DNA of 38,695 bases from an uncultured Prevotellaceae bacterium (GTDB lineage: Bacteria > Bacteroidota > Bacteroidia > Bacteroidales > Bacteroidaceae). Shown here one piece after another: positions 8,060-17,734 of the stretch. Below the pieces are notes generated by a model. It searched no databases. It was given only the letters and a program-made list of their open reading frames with translations, and had not been told where the DNA came from. A program made the translations under genes and the position numbers. Location: NCBI GenBank assembly GCA_946622085.1, contig CAMOPD010000003.1, forward strand, positions 1 to 38,695, given 5' to 3'. Each line of letters begins with the position of its first letter. The stretch's first letter is position 1.

Positions 8060-8090
8060 TTTGTCGTCACCATTTTAATCATTACCTTTG
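8060..8090 (+). promoter_or_regulatory. Promoter of the HD-domain gene
   Basis: TTTG at 8060-8063 and TACCTTTG at 8083-8090 are separated by 19 bases, the canonical Bacteroidetes spacing. Transcription would start near 8096, after the in-frame TTG at 8088. Confidence 0.85.
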
Positions 8091-8114
8091 CAACATCAAA
8101 ATGAGAAAAGGAGC

Positions 8115-8657
8115 ATGATAAAGAACTATCAGCCAATCATCGACAAGTATTATCCCGAAGATAACGAGCTGCGCCACATCCTCATCACCCACAGCCGCAG
8201 CGTGGCCGACAAGGCCTTGAGCATAGCCAAGGCGCACCCGGAAATGCATCTCGACACCGAGTTTCTGGAAGAAGCGGCCATGCTCCACGACATCGGCGTC
8301 TTTCTCTGCCATGCCCCTGGCATCCAGTGCTTTGGCAACGAGCCCTACATCCGTCACGGCATGCTGGGAGCCCAACTGCTGCGACAGGAAGGACTGGCGC
8401 GCCATGCACGCGTGTGCGAACGCCACACCGGAGCAGGCATCTCGGCGGAAGAAATTGAGCGCCAGCAGCTGCCCCTGCCTCCCGGCGACTATCTGCCCGA
8501 GACGCTGGAAGAAAAGGCCATCTGCTTTGCCGACAAATTCTTCAGCAAGACACGGCTCGACCGCGAAAAGACGCTCGAACAGGCCACTGAAAGCCTGAAG
8601 AAATTTGGCAACGAGGGCGTGAAACGCTTTCTGCAATGGGCCGAAATGTTTAAGTAA
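8115..8657 (+). CDS. HD-domain phosphohydrolase, uncharacterised
   Basis: A 180-residue cytoplasmic protein of the HD superfamily, metal-dependent phosphohydrolases that often act on nucleotides. The defining His-Asp pair is in EEAAMLHDIGVF (residues 58-59). An upstream His (H26, in ILITHSRS) and later RHG, ERHTG and ADKFF segments supply the other expected metal ligands. Substrate unknown; small stand-alone HD proteins of this length are usually annotated only as HD-domain proteins. The ATG at 8115 follows AAAAGGAG at good spacing; earlier in-frame codons overlap the promoter. It is separated by 88 bases from lptD, which has its own promoter. Confidence 0.88.
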   Translation: MIKNYQPIIDKYYPEDNELRHILITHSRSVADKALSIAKAHPEMHLDTEFLEEAAMLHDIGVFLCHAPGIQCFGNEPYIRHGMLGAQLLRQEGLARHARVCERHTGAGISAEEIERQQLPLPPGDYLPETLEEKAICFADKFFSKTRLDREKTLEQATESLKKFGNEGVKRFLQWAEMFK

Positions 8658-8699
8658 ATCGGTGTTTGCTATTGTTAAATAAACCATAAAAACGGGCCT

Positions 8700-8734
8700 T
8701 TTGTGAGATATTAGGCATTTATTCCGTAATTTTG
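8700..8734 (+). promoter_or_regulatory. Promoter of lptD
   Basis: TTTG at 8700-8703 and TAATTTTG at 8727-8734, with 23-base spacing. The -7 box ends only 11 bases before the ATG, predicting a leader of just a few bases. Confidence 0.75.
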
Positions 8735-8745
8735 CACCTTGCAAA

Positions 8746-11646
8746 ATGAGAACGAAGTCTGTTATATTCATCTTGCTGTCGGTCGTTATCTTCATATTGG
8801 CCGATACGCACATGCCCTTTTCCCCGGAGAAAACATGGGGGAATAATGGCGACACCGTTCTCCATTTGCCCGACACTCCCGACACATTAAAACCCCAAAA
8901 CAGCGACCCTGCGGAGCCGAAGGACAGCACCTCAGACGCCCACTCTCCGGGCGAGATGCTGCCCGACAGCACTCTGCTGCCCGACACCCTGCTGGGCATG
9001 GACTCGCTGCAACGTGCCGTCTATCTGCACAACAAAGCCATCGACGACTCCATCAGCCTGGACAGCATGGCCCGCAACAAGAAAAACGGCATTGAGGCTC
9101 CGGTGGAATACGAAGCCGAGGACTCGCTCGTCTACGATGCCGCCTCCAAGCGAGTGTGGCTCTACGGCAAGTCGCACGTGAAGTATCAGAACATGGAGCT
9201 CAACAGCGAGAAGGTGAACATGAGCATGAACGACAACGTGGTTCATGCCACGGGTGTGGCCGACTCAACAGGTGCGCTGAGCGGACAGCCTGTGTTCCAG
9301 TGGGGCCAAGACACCTATGAGAACGACACCATTGCCTTCAACTTCAAAACCAAGAAGGGACTGATTACCAACGTCTACACGCAGCAGGAAGAAGGATATC
9401 TGACGAGCCAGAAAGCCAAGCGAAACGACGAGGGCGATATGTTCATTCAGCATGGCCGCTACACCACCTGCGAACTGCCCCACCCCGACTTCTACATCTC
9501 GTTGTCGCGCGCCAAGGTGCGTCCGGGCAAAGACGTGGTGTTCGGACCGGCCTATCTGGTGGTGTGCGATGTGCCGCTGCCGATAGCCATCCCCTACGGA
9601 TTCTTCCCCTTCACCAAGAGCTACAGCAGCGGTTTCATCATGCCCACCTATGGCGATGAGAGCGCCCGCGGATTCTATCTGCGCGACGGCGGCTACTATT
9701 TCGCCATCAGCGACAAGATGGACCTGAAACTCATCGGCGAAATCTACACCAAAGGCTCATGGGGCATCACCGCCACCACAAACTACAGAAAGCGCTACAG
9801 ATATAGCGGCAACTTCCTCTTCAGCTATCAGGACACGAAAAACGGCGATAAGGGCATGCCCGACTTCACCGAAGAGGAGAGCTTCAAGCTGCAGTGGAGC
9901 CATCGGCAAGACCAGAAGGCCAACCCCTTCAGCACGTTCTCGGCAAGCGTGAACTTCGCCACATCGAGCTTTGAGCGCAACAACCTGACGAGCATGTACA
10001 ACCCGCAGGCCATGACGCAGAGCACAAGAACGTCGAGCGTGAACTGGAGCACATCATTCTCGAGCATCGGACTGACGCTCAACAGCACCATGAACCTGAA
10101 CCAGAACATGCGCGACTCATCCATCAGCATGACGCTGCCCGACCTGAACATCTCGCTGAGCCGATTCTACCCCTTCAAGCGCAAACACGCTGCCGGAGCC
10201 GAGCGATGGTATGAGAAACTCTCCGTGAGCTATACCGGCCACTTCAGCAACTCCATCAACACCAAGGAAAGCGAGCTGATGCACACGAACATTATCAAAG
10301 ACTGGAAGAACGGCATGCAGCACCAGATTCCCATCAACGGCTCGTTCACGCTCTTCAACTACATCAATGTGAATCCCTCGTTCAACTTTACCGACCGCAT
10401 GTACACCAACAAGATTGTCAAGTCGTGGGACGAGGTGGGACAGCGCGAAGTGGCCGATACCATCTACGGTTTCAACAACGTCTACAACTGGAACCTCAGC
10501 ATGGGACTCTCCACCAAGCTCTATGGATTCTTCACTCCTTCGCGCAAGCTCTTCGGCGACAAGATTAGTGCCATTCGCCACGTCATCACCCCACAAGTGA
10601 ACTTCAGCTATGCGCCGGACTTCAGCGCCCAGCGCTATGGCTACTACAACACCTACCAGAAGACCGACGCCAACGGCAACGTGTCGCTCGTGCAATATTC
10701 ACCTTACGACGGCAGCCTCTACGGCGTGCCGGGCAAAGGGCGCACGGGAAGCATCTCTTTTGACGTGGGCAACAACGTGGAGATGAAAATAAAGACCGAC
10801 AAGGACACCACAGGATTCAAGAAAATCAGCATCATCGACGAACTCGGAGCCAGCATGTCGTACAACATGGCGGCCAAGGAGCGGCCTTGGAGCGACTTGA
10901 GCACCCGCATCCGACTGAAGCTCACCAAGAGCTACACGTTCAACATGAATGCCGTCTTCTCCACCTACGCCTACGACCTGGACGACGATGGCAAGCCCTA
11001 CATTGGCACCCACACCGAGTATAGCCGCGGACGCTTCGGACGCTTCCAGGGCATGTCGCAGAACCTCTCGTTCACGCTGAATCCCGAGACTTTCAAGAAA
11101 TGGTTCGGCAAAAAGGAGAAGGACGAGGACGAAGACAACGGCAACTCGTCGGACGACGATGACAGCGACACTGGCGTGGACACCAACATCGACGACGACA
11201 TGATGCGCGGACAGCGGGGAGCAAAGAAAGAGAATGCAGGACTGGCCGAAACCGACGGCGACGGATACATGACGTTCTCCATGCCCTGGAGCATCACTTT
11301 CGGCTATGGCATCACCATGCGCGAAAACACACAGGGGAAATTCAACACAAAAACCATGCGCTATCCCTACGGCTTCACCCAGACGCTCAACATGAGCGGC
11401 AACCTGAGACTCAGCGACGGATGGAACATTTCGTTCTCGAGCGGCTACGACTTCGAACACAAGGCTTTCTCGATGACTACGGCCTCACTGCAACGCGACC
11501 TGCACTGCTTCAACATGTCGTGCTCGGTGGTGCTGGCTCCCTATACCAGCTACAACTTCAGCTTCAGATGCAATGCCGCCACACTGACCGACGTGCTGAA
11601 ATACGACAAGAAGAGTGGCTATTCCAATGCCGTGCAGTGGTATTGA
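8746..11646 (+). CDS. lptD: Outer-membrane LPS assembly protein LptD-like
   Basis: Large 966-residue outer-membrane protein that should insert lipopolysaccharide (or lipooligosaccharide) into the outer leaflet. An N-terminal signal sequence (MRTKSVIFILLSVVIFILAD) is followed by a Pro/Asp/Ser-rich stretch. Then comes an OstA/LptA-like beta-jellyroll region with typical DSLVYDAASKRVWLYG, SEKVNMSMNDN and GRYTTCELPHPDFY segments. From about residue 270 alternating aromatic strands form the predicted barrel. A strongly acidic insertion (about residues 788-825, Asp/Glu/Ser runs) lies in a presumed loop. Length is normal for Bacteroidetes LptD. I keep the ATG at 8746 because it opens the signal peptide, although the promoter leaves almost no leader and no Shine-Dalgarno sequence. 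Confidence 0.9.
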   Translation: MRTKSVIFILLSVVIFILADTHMPFSPEKTWGNNGDTVLHLPDTPDTLKPQNSDPAEPKDSTSDAHSPGEMLPDSTLLPDTLLGMDSLQRAVYLHNKAIDDSISLDSMARNKKNGIEAPVEYEAEDSLVYDAASKRVWLYGKSHVKYQNMELNSEKVNMSMNDNVVHATGVADSTGALSGQPVFQWGQDTYENDTIAFNFKTKKGLITNVYTQQEEGYLTSQKAKRNDEGDMFIQHGRYTTCELPHPDFYISLSRAKVRPGKDVVFGPAYLVVCDVPLPIAIPYGFFPFTKSYSSGFIMPTYGDESARGFYLRDGGYYFAISDKMDLKLIGEIYTKGSWGITATTNYRKRYRYSGNFLFSYQDTKNGDKGMPDFTEEESFKLQWSHRQDQKANPFSTFSASVNFATSSFERNNLTSMYNPQAMTQSTRTSSVNWSTSFSSIGLTLNSTMNLNQNMRDSSISMTLPDLNISLSRFYPFKRKHAAGAERWYEKLSVSYTGHFSNSINTKESELMHTNIIKDWKNGMQHQIPINGSFTLFNYINVNPSFNFTDRMYTNKIVKSWDEVGQREVADTIYGFNNVYNWNLSMGLSTKLYGFFTPSRKLFGDKISAIRHVITPQVNFSYAPDFSAQRYGYYNTYQKTDANGNVSLVQYSPYDGSLYGVPGKGRTGSISFDVGNNVEMKIKTDKDTTGFKKISIIDELGASMSYNMAAKERPWSDLSTRIRLKLTKSYTFNMNAVFSTYAYDLDDDGKPYIGTHTEYSRGRFGRFQGMSQNLSFTLNPETFKKWFGKKEKDEDEDNGNSSDDDDSDTGVDTNIDDDMMRGQRGAKKENAGLAETDGDGYMTFSMPWSITFGYGITMRENTQGKFNTKTMRYPYGFTQTLNMSGNLRLSDGWNISFSSGYDFEHKAFSMTTASLQRDLHCFNMSCSVVLAPYTSYNFSFRCNAATLTDVLKYDKKSGYSNAVQWY

Positions 11647-11700
11647 CAAGGCTTTTCGACATCCAGCCCCCCTGCAGATTCGCCACTGCATAGAAACAGC

Positions 11701-11757
11701 GAGCACGCTGCTCGATCGAAGCGAGCACGCCGCTCGCTTGGAGAGAGCACGCCGCTC
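11701..11757 (+). repeat. Three-unit near-palindromic array with 22-bp period
   Basis: GAGCACGCTGCTC at 11701-11713 and GAGCACGCCGCTC at 11723-11735 and 11745-11757 start exactly 22 bases apart. Each is a GAGC...GCTC dyad. The 9-base spacers are GATCGAAGC and GCTTGGAGA, and a partial GATCGACGA follows the last unit. The array starts 54 bases after the lptD stop codon and has no T run, so it is not a typical terminator. The remainder of 11647-11892 is AT-rich spacer without a gene. Confidence 0.85.
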
Positions 11758-11892
11758 GATCGACGAAAGGAAGTAGGACGAGAATGCATGTCATGACTTT
11801 TCATAAACCGATTTCAACCTTTTTGAACCTTTTTCTTTGGTTGAACTCACGTTAATCTTCCATAATCTTTCGTGTTTCACAACAAATTTCCA

Positions 11893-11900
11893 TATCTTTG
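11893..11900 (+). promoter_or_regulatory. Promoter -7 box for the secreted protein gene
   Basis: TATCTTTG followed by C is an exact consensus match. It ends only 5 bases before the ATG at 11906, so the mRNA would be leaderless or nearly so. TTTC at 11868-11871 is a possible -33 element. Confidence 0.7.
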
Positions 11901-11905
11901 CAAAG

Positions 11906-14068
11906 ATGAAACCTCGACTATCTATATTGCCGCTGATAGCGGCCTTGCTGATGAGCACTTTGCCAGGCAAGGCTGCTGAGGGGTCGGCACCCAAAAAAGA
12001 AAACAACACTGCCAACATCATCTCGGAGAAAGAACTGAAGCATCGCTCCATGGCGATGCTCGCACGGTTTATGGAATATGCCAAGAGCATCTATACCGAT
12101 GCAGGCGTCAACGCGCGGGGCGACTCGTGCGGCTACTTCAAGGCCTTGAAAGCCGGAGGCAGCGATGAAGACGGTGTTCGCACCAATGCCGACATAGCCA
12201 TGACGATGGCTTTTGTGGCTCGCTATGGCAAGGCCGATGGCGTGGACCTGCCCGCCGGGTTGACTGATGCCGACCTGCGCCGCATGGCCAAGCGCGCACT
12301 GACTTGGGCTTACAGCACCCATCGGGCCAATCAGCTGGTAGCCTGTGCCGATGGCAAGCACTGGGGAAGCCAGGGCGGCCAGTGGCAATGGGAGAGTTCG
12401 CTATGGGCCATGAGCGTAGCTTTGTGTGCCCACTTCCTGAACGCAGAGGGACCGATGGCAGAAAGCGTGAGAAAACTCATTGTGGCTGAAGCCGATGCGG
12501 AACTGGTGCGACAAGTGCCCACCAACTATCGCAACGACACCAAAGCCGAGGAGAACGGATGGGACGCCAACGTGCTGGCATGTGCTGTAGGCATGATGCC
12601 CAGCCACCCCCACTCCAAGCAATGGCGCGAAGCCATGTGCCGGTTTGGCTTCAACTGCTACACGGTGAAAGCCGACCAACAAGACACCACGATGGTGGCT
12701 GGCAGACACGCCAAAGACTGGTATGCAGGCGCAAACCTCTTCGACGACTTCACGCTGCAAAACCACAACTTTTTCCACACAAGCTATCAGAACGTAGTGA
12801 TGCAGGAACAGGCAGAAAGCATGGTTGTGGAAAAGCTGTTTGGGGGAGAGCCCACCACCGACATCTTCACCTGGCACTGGCAGGAAGTATGGAATGAGGT
12901 GTTGGCCCCCATGGCTCTTTGCGACGGCGAACTGGCCATGCCCAACGGCAACGACTGGAGTCTCTACTTAGGCGACCAGATGCCCGCCTACACAGCCATG
13001 GCTGCCTTCAAGCGCAATGGCGAAGCCCTGATGCTCGAAAGCCGTACACTCAGGCTAATAGAGGCACGCCAGGCCACCACTCCCAACGGCGCCTGGATGC
13101 TTCATGCTGACATAGGCCCACGGCGAATGGGCGTAACAGCCCACCGCGTGATGATGACATGGCTCATGCACGAACTCTTCTCTACCGCCGACCTGACGCC
13201 CGTCGGCTGGGAAACATTCCAGTACAACCATGCCAAGGCTAAAATCCTGCCGGCACAAAACATCATACGCTCTTTATCGGAAGAACGGTTCGTAAGTTTC
13301 TCGTGGAGCAACGGACTGAAAAACGCCAATTGCCTGATAGTGCCCAACCAAGCTGACGAACGGGCCAGAATCATTGTTCCCTACAGAAAGGGCGGAACAG
13401 GCAATCTGATTGGATATTACGGAAACGAGCCGTCGGAGCCAAGCGGCGAACTGAAGCTGGCAGGCAACACGCTGCAATGGATTGCCAGCGGACGAATGCT
13501 CGTAGGCGCAGGCAAGGCCCACCAGAATTTCGGCATTGCCGCCCTGCCCAGCAATGCGGTGGTGATGGTAGACGAACTGAAGGCGAGCTCGGCTGCCACG
13601 CTGGGCACCGACCGCGTGGGCATGCTGGCCATTTCTGTTGACCCTGTTTCCAAGCCTCAGCGCACACTCTACTGGGATGGCGGTTCCACTACGACCGACG
13701 GCTCAGAAATGGTGATAATGCCTTCGCGATGGGTGAACATTGACAACCAGATAGGCATCATCTCTCTGGACGAAAGGCCCATCATGGCCTTTGGCGACCG
13801 GGAACTCTGCAACTCCATCTATACCGCTAAGCTCTACCCGTCGTACGGAGAGAGCAGGGTGAGCACGCACGAGAATGACAACCGTCACCACCTTATTTAT
13901 TATATGAACGTGACTGCGGAGCAAACCGCACGACTCGCCCGAAAAGCCAGCGTGAAGACAAGCCCAGGCAAGAGCACCATGCACGTGGAAGACACCGACG
14001 GAAACAAATATCAGGTGGAAGCCAACCTCTCTGACCCAGACAAAAGAATTGTAACCAAAAAACTATAA
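11906..14068 (+). CDS. Large secreted protein of unknown function, possibly polysaccharide-lyase-like
   Basis: A 720-residue exported protein that I cannot assign to a named family. A signal peptide (MKPRLSILPLIAALLMSTLPGKAAEG) suggests a periplasmic or surface location. Residues about 40-450 are helical with repeated Trp/His/Asn-rich motifs (GKHWGSQGGQWQWESSLWAM, NHNFFHTSYQNVV, FTWHWQEVWNE). The C-terminal 300 residues look like beta sheet. A helical toroid followed by a beta sandwich is the layout of chondroitin AC/heparinase-type lyases, and the NH...H.SY motif would suit a substrate cleft; this is inference from layout only. No sus genes are nearby. The start at 11906 opens the signal peptide; the upstream ATG at 11837 precedes the promoter. 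pepT follows 15 bases later. Confidence 0.75.
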   Translation: MKPRLSILPLIAALLMSTLPGKAAEGSAPKKENNTANIISEKELKHRSMAMLARFMEYAKSIYTDAGVNARGDSCGYFKALKAGGSDEDGVRTNADIAMTMAFVARYGKADGVDLPAGLTDADLRRMAKRALTWAYSTHRANQLVACADGKHWGSQGGQWQWESSLWAMSVALCAHFLNAEGPMAESVRKLIVAEADAELVRQVPTNYRNDTKAEENGWDANVLACAVGMMPSHPHSKQWREAMCRFGFNCYTVKADQQDTTMVAGRHAKDWYAGANLFDDFTLQNHNFFHTSYQNVVMQEQAESMVVEKLFGGEPTTDIFTWHWQEVWNEVLAPMALCDGELAMPNGNDWSLYLGDQMPAYTAMAAFKRNGEALMLESRTLRLIEARQATTPNGAWMLHADIGPRRMGVTAHRVMMTWLMHELFSTADLTPVGWETFQYNHAKAKILPAQNIIRSLSEERFVSFSWSNGLKNANCLIVPNQADERARIIVPYRKGGTGNLIGYYGNEPSEPSGELKLAGNTLQWIASGRMLVGAGKAHQNFGIAALPSNAVVMVDELKASSAATLGTDRVGMLAISVDPVSKPQRTLYWDGGSTTTDGSEMVIMPSRWVNIDNQIGIISLDERPIMAFGDRELCNSIYTAKLYPSYGESRVSTHENDNRHHLIYYMNVTAEQTARLARKASVKTSPGKSTMHVEDTDGNKYQVEANLSDPDKRIVTKKL

Positions 14069-14083
14069 CAACAAAAGAAAAAC

Positions 14084-15307
14084 ATGGATATTACCGAAAG
14101 ATTTCTTAATTACGTGAAGTTTGACACGCAATCAAGCGAAGACTCAGAGAGCGTGCCAAGTACATCAAAGCAACTGGTGTTTGCTGAATATCTGAAGAAA
14201 GAACTTGAAGACGAAGGATTCGATGACGTGGAAATGGACGAAAAAGGCTACATCTATGCCACACTAAAGGCCAACACCCGCAAGGAAATTCCCACCATCG
14301 GCTTTATCAGCCACTACGACACCAGCCCCGATTGCTCAGGAGAGAACGTGAAGCCGAGCATTGTGCGCAACTATGATGGTTCAGACATTGAGCTCTCGCC
14401 GGACATCGTGTCAAGCCCAAAGAAATTTCCTGAACTGCTTAGCCATGTGGGCGAAGACATCATCGTGACCGACGGAACCACGCTGCTCGGAGCCGACGAC
14501 AAGGCCGGCATCGCAGAAATCGTGCAAGCCATGTGCTACCTGCGCGACCACAAGGAAATCAAGCACGGCGATATCCGCATGGGATTCAATCCCGACGAGG
14601 AAATTGGCATGGGGGCTCACCACTTCGACGTGGAGAAGTTTGGATGCGAATGGGCCTACACCATGGATGGCGGCGACTTGGGCGACCTGGAATTCGAGAA
14701 CTTCAACGCCGCATCGGCCAAGATTTTCATCAAGGGCGTGAGCGTGCATCCTGGCTATGCCAAGGGCAAAATGATCAATGCCAACCGCCTGGCCGTGGAG
14801 TTTGCTTCCATGCTTCCTGCCGACCAGACCCCCGAAACCACCGAAGGCTATGAGGGATTCTATCATTTGCTGGGCATTGAGAGCAACATTGAGAACGCCC
14901 GTCTGAACTACATCATCCGCGATCACGACCGCGACCGCTTTGAAGACCGCAAGCTATTCATCGAACGCTGTGTGGAAAAGATGCAGAAAAAGTATGGTGA
15001 AGAGGCCATCAGATGTGAGGTGAAAGACCAATACTACAACATGAAGGAGAAAATAGACCCCAACATGCACGTCATCGACCTCGTACTCAAAGCCATGCAG
15101 GAATGCGACGTCCCCCCACGCGTGGAGCCCATCCGTGGAGGCACTGACGGCGCACAGCTCTCATTCAAGGGACTGCCATGCCCTAACATCTTCGCCGGCG
15201 GCGTGAATTTCCACGGCCCCTACGAATTCGTCAGCATACAAGTGATGGAGAAAGCCATGCAGGTGGTGGTGAAGATTTGCGAACTGACAGCCGCCTATAA
15301 CGACTAA
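14084..15307 (+). CDS. pepT: Peptidase T (tripeptide aminopeptidase)
   Basis: Zinc aminopeptidase of family M20 that releases the N-terminal residue from tripeptides in the cytoplasm. At 407 residues it has the usual PepT length. Metal and catalytic residues are visible: H77 and D79 in SHYDTSP, the bridging aspartate in LLGADDKAG (about 138-139), E172/E173 in NPDEEIG, D195 in MDGGD, and the late histidine in NFHGPYE. The start follows the preceding stop by 15 bases and is preceded by AAAAGAAAAAC. No separate promoter is visible, so it is probably co-transcribed with the secreted protein gene. Confidence 0.96.
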   Translation: MDITERFLNYVKFDTQSSEDSESVPSTSKQLVFAEYLKKELEDEGFDDVEMDEKGYIYATLKANTRKEIPTIGFISHYDTSPDCSGENVKPSIVRNYDGSDIELSPDIVSSPKKFPELLSHVGEDIIVTDGTTLLGADDKAGIAEIVQAMCYLRDHKEIKHGDIRMGFNPDEEIGMGAHHFDVEKFGCEWAYTMDGGDLGDLEFENFNAASAKIFIKGVSVHPGYAKGKMINANRLAVEFASMLPADQTPETTEGYEGFYHLLGIESNIENARLNYIIRDHDRDRFEDRKLFIERCVEKMQKKYGEEAIRCEVKDQYYNMKEKIDPNMHVIDLVLKAMQECDVPPRVEPIRGGTDGAQLSFKGLPCPNIFAGGVNFHGPYEFVSIQVMEKAMQVVVKICELTAAYND

Positions 15308-15352
15308 ACCTTTGATTGACAGCAACAGAGCACACTCTTATCTAACAGGCAG

Positions 15353-17605
15353 ATGGCCGAACTTCCAACAATAATAAAGGACCTTGCACTGATTCTTGTC
15401 GTAGCAGGTGTTGTAACGCTCATTTTCAAGAAACTCAAGCAACCACTGGTGTTAGGCTATGTGGTGGCAGGATTCATGGTCTCTCCACACATGCCCTACA
15501 CCATGTCGGTAGTCGACACGGAGAACATTCACACATGGGCAGACATCGGCGTGATGTTCCTCCTGTTTTCCTTAGGACTCGACTTCTCGTTCAAGAAGAT
15601 TCTGAAGATGGGGGCTTCTCCAATCATCGCCACATGTACCATCGTGTTCTGTATGATGATGCTCGGCATCATGGTTGGGCATGCCTTCGGATGGGCCAAA
15701 ATGGACTGCATCTTCCTTGGCGGCATGCTCGCCATGTCGTCAACAACCATCATCTATAAGGCCTTCGACGACCTTGGTCTGCGGCAACAGCACTTTGCAG
15801 GACTTGTGATGAGTGTGCTCATTCTTGAAGACATTCTGGCCATTGTGATGATGGTGATGCTGGCGGCCATAGCCAGTGGCAACAATCCCGACGGCGGACA
15901 GATGCTCGGAAGCGTTGTGAAGATAGGCTTCTTCCTTGTGCTCTGGTTTGTGGTGGGCATCTTTGCCATTCCTCTGTTTCTGCGGCGTGTGCGCAAGTTG
16001 ATGAATAGCGAAGTGCTGCTCATCGTGTCGCTCGGACTTTGTTGCGCCATGGCCGTGCTGAGCACGAGCGTTGGCTTCAGTAGTGCCTTCGGTGCCTTTG
16101 TCATGGGAAGCATCCTGGCCGAAACCATTGAGGCGGAAAAAATCATCAAGCTCGTAGAGCCGGTGAAGAATCTCTTCGGAGCAATATTCTTTGTTTCGGT
16201 CGGCATGCTCGTCGACCCCAATATCCTCATAGCCTATGCTCTGCCCATCGTGGCACTGGTGATGACCATCCTTTTGGGCCAAGCCGTCTTCGGCTCTTTA
16301 GGGTTCATGCTGGCAGGTGAGTCGCTCAAATCGGCCATGAAGTGCGGATTCTCCATGGCTCAGATAGGCGAATTTTCGTTCATCATTGCCTCATTGGGCC
16401 TCTCGCTCGGCGTCATAGGCGATTTCCTCTATCCGGTGGTGGTGGCCGTATCAGTCATAACAACATTCCTCACACCTTACATGATACGGTTTGCCACACC
16501 GGCTTACAACCATCTGGAGCAGCACCTCTCGCCCAAATGGGTGCGCTCGCTCAACCATCTGAGCATGAGTCATCCCAACTCAACGGAACATGGACTCTGG
16601 CACAAGCTGCTCATCCAGATGGCAAGCAACACGCTCATCTATTCCATCCTCTCGGCAGCAGTCATTGCACTGATGTTCACCTTCTTCCTGCCCTTCATCC
16701 ACCAGGTGCTCCCAGGCAAAGAGATGCTCTGGTATGGCAATGCCATCACGGGGGTTGCTACCGTCCTGCTCATTTCACCCTTCCTCAGAGCCATGGTCAT
16801 GAAGAAGAACCACTCAGAAGAATTCAAAGCCCTTTGGCGCGAGAGCAACATCAACCACCTGCCGCTCATCTTCACCATCCTCGTTCGCATGGTCATTGCC
16901 ATGGGATTCATCTTCTACATCTGCCATCACCTTTCCCACTTCAGTCGTGCCATCATCATCACCATCGGCATTGTGGCCTTGATGACAATCATCTTCTCGC
17001 GGTGGATTAAGCATCGCAGCATCAAGCTGGAACGGCTCTTCATCCTGAACCTGCGGTCGCGCGACATTGAAGCCCAGGTGCATGGCCACAAACGCCCACT
17101 CTACGAAGGCCGTCTGCTCGACCGCGACATCCACATTGCCGACTTCGAGATTCCCACAGACTCGCAATGGTCGGGAATGACGCTTCGCGAGCTCAACCTG
17201 GGCAAGAAATACGGCATCCACGTGAGCAGCATCCTGCGAGCCGGACGGCGGTTCAACATACCCGACGGCAACGACCGCATCTTTCCGGGAGACACGCTGC
17301 AGGTGATTGGAAGCGACGACCAGCTGACCACCTTCAAGCATGCACTCGAAGAGGCTCTCTTTGAGGAGGACTATGAACTGGAGAAACGCGAGATGAAACT
17401 GCGTAGCATCGTCATTTCAGGCAACAGCCCCTTCGTTGGGCTCACCCTCCAGGAGAGTGGCATCCGCGACCAGTTCAACTGCATGGTGGTGGGCATTGAG
17501 GAAGGAAAAGAGAACCTCTCGCTGGTGAAGCCTTCCTACCGTTTCGAGAAAGGAGACATCATCTGGGTAGTGGGCGAAGAGGACAACCTGAACAAGCTGA
17601 AATAG
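15353..17605 (+). CDS. Monovalent cation:proton antiporter, CPA2 family, with two C-terminal RCK_C (TrkA-C) domains
   Basis: Inner-membrane K+/Na+:H+ antiporter of the KefB type. The 750-residue protein has an N-terminal Na/H-exchanger domain (about residues 10-385) with FLLFSLGLDFSFKKI and the conserved core VLILEDILAIVMM. Further membrane segments follow (about 425-555). Two soluble RCK_C-like domains end the protein: about 590-670 (WSGMTLRELNLGKKYGI) and about 685-750 (FVGLTLQESGI). There is no NAD-binding RCK_N domain between pore and RCK_C domains, unlike E. coli KefB/KefC, so ligand control probably differs. It lies 45 bases after pepT with no own promoter seen, suggesting one operon. 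Confidence 0.9.
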   Translation: MAELPTIIKDLALILVVAGVVTLIFKKLKQPLVLGYVVAGFMVSPHMPYTMSVVDTENIHTWADIGVMFLLFSLGLDFSFKKILKMGASPIIATCTIVFCMMMLGIMVGHAFGWAKMDCIFLGGMLAMSSTTIIYKAFDDLGLRQQHFAGLVMSVLILEDILAIVMMVMLAAIASGNNPDGGQMLGSVVKIGFFLVLWFVVGIFAIPLFLRRVRKLMNSEVLLIVSLGLCCAMAVLSTSVGFSSAFGAFVMGSILAETIEAEKIIKLVEPVKNLFGAIFFVSVGMLVDPNILIAYALPIVALVMTILLGQAVFGSLGFMLAGESLKSAMKCGFSMAQIGEFSFIIASLGLSLGVIGDFLYPVVVAVSVITTFLTPYMIRFATPAYNHLEQHLSPKWVRSLNHLSMSHPNSTEHGLWHKLLIQMASNTLIYSILSAAVIALMFTFFLPFIHQVLPGKEMLWYGNAITGVATVLLISPFLRAMVMKKNHSEEFKALWRESNINHLPLIFTILVRMVIAMGFIFYICHHLSHFSRAIIITIGIVALMTIIFSRWIKHRSIKLERLFILNLRSRDIEAQVHGHKRPLYEGRLLDRDIHIADFEIPTDSQWSGMTLRELNLGKKYGIHVSSILRAGRRFNIPDGNDRIFPGDTLQVIGSDDQLTTFKHALEEALFEEDYELEKREMKLRSIVISGNSPFVGLTLQESGIRDQFNCMVVGIEEGKENLSLVKPSYRFEKGDIIWVVGEEDNLNKLK

Positions 17606-17710
17606 CCCCACGGGGAGTCTCTGTGCTCCAAAGGCAACTGCCAACACCACTTTTTTCAGGTTTTTAGCATAATTTTCCATTGACAATGGACGATTATCGG
17701 CTAAAAGTGT

Positions 17711-17718
17711 TACCTTTG
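17711..17718 (+). promoter_or_regulatory. Promoter -7 box of the queuosine operon
   Basis: TACCTTTG followed by C is an exact consensus match. Transcription should start about 17724, just before the riboswitch. A CCATT-GAC-AATGG inverted repeat at 17677-17689 lies upstream near the -33 region. Confidence 0.8.
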
Positions 17719-17734
17719 CACCCGCAAAAAACAC

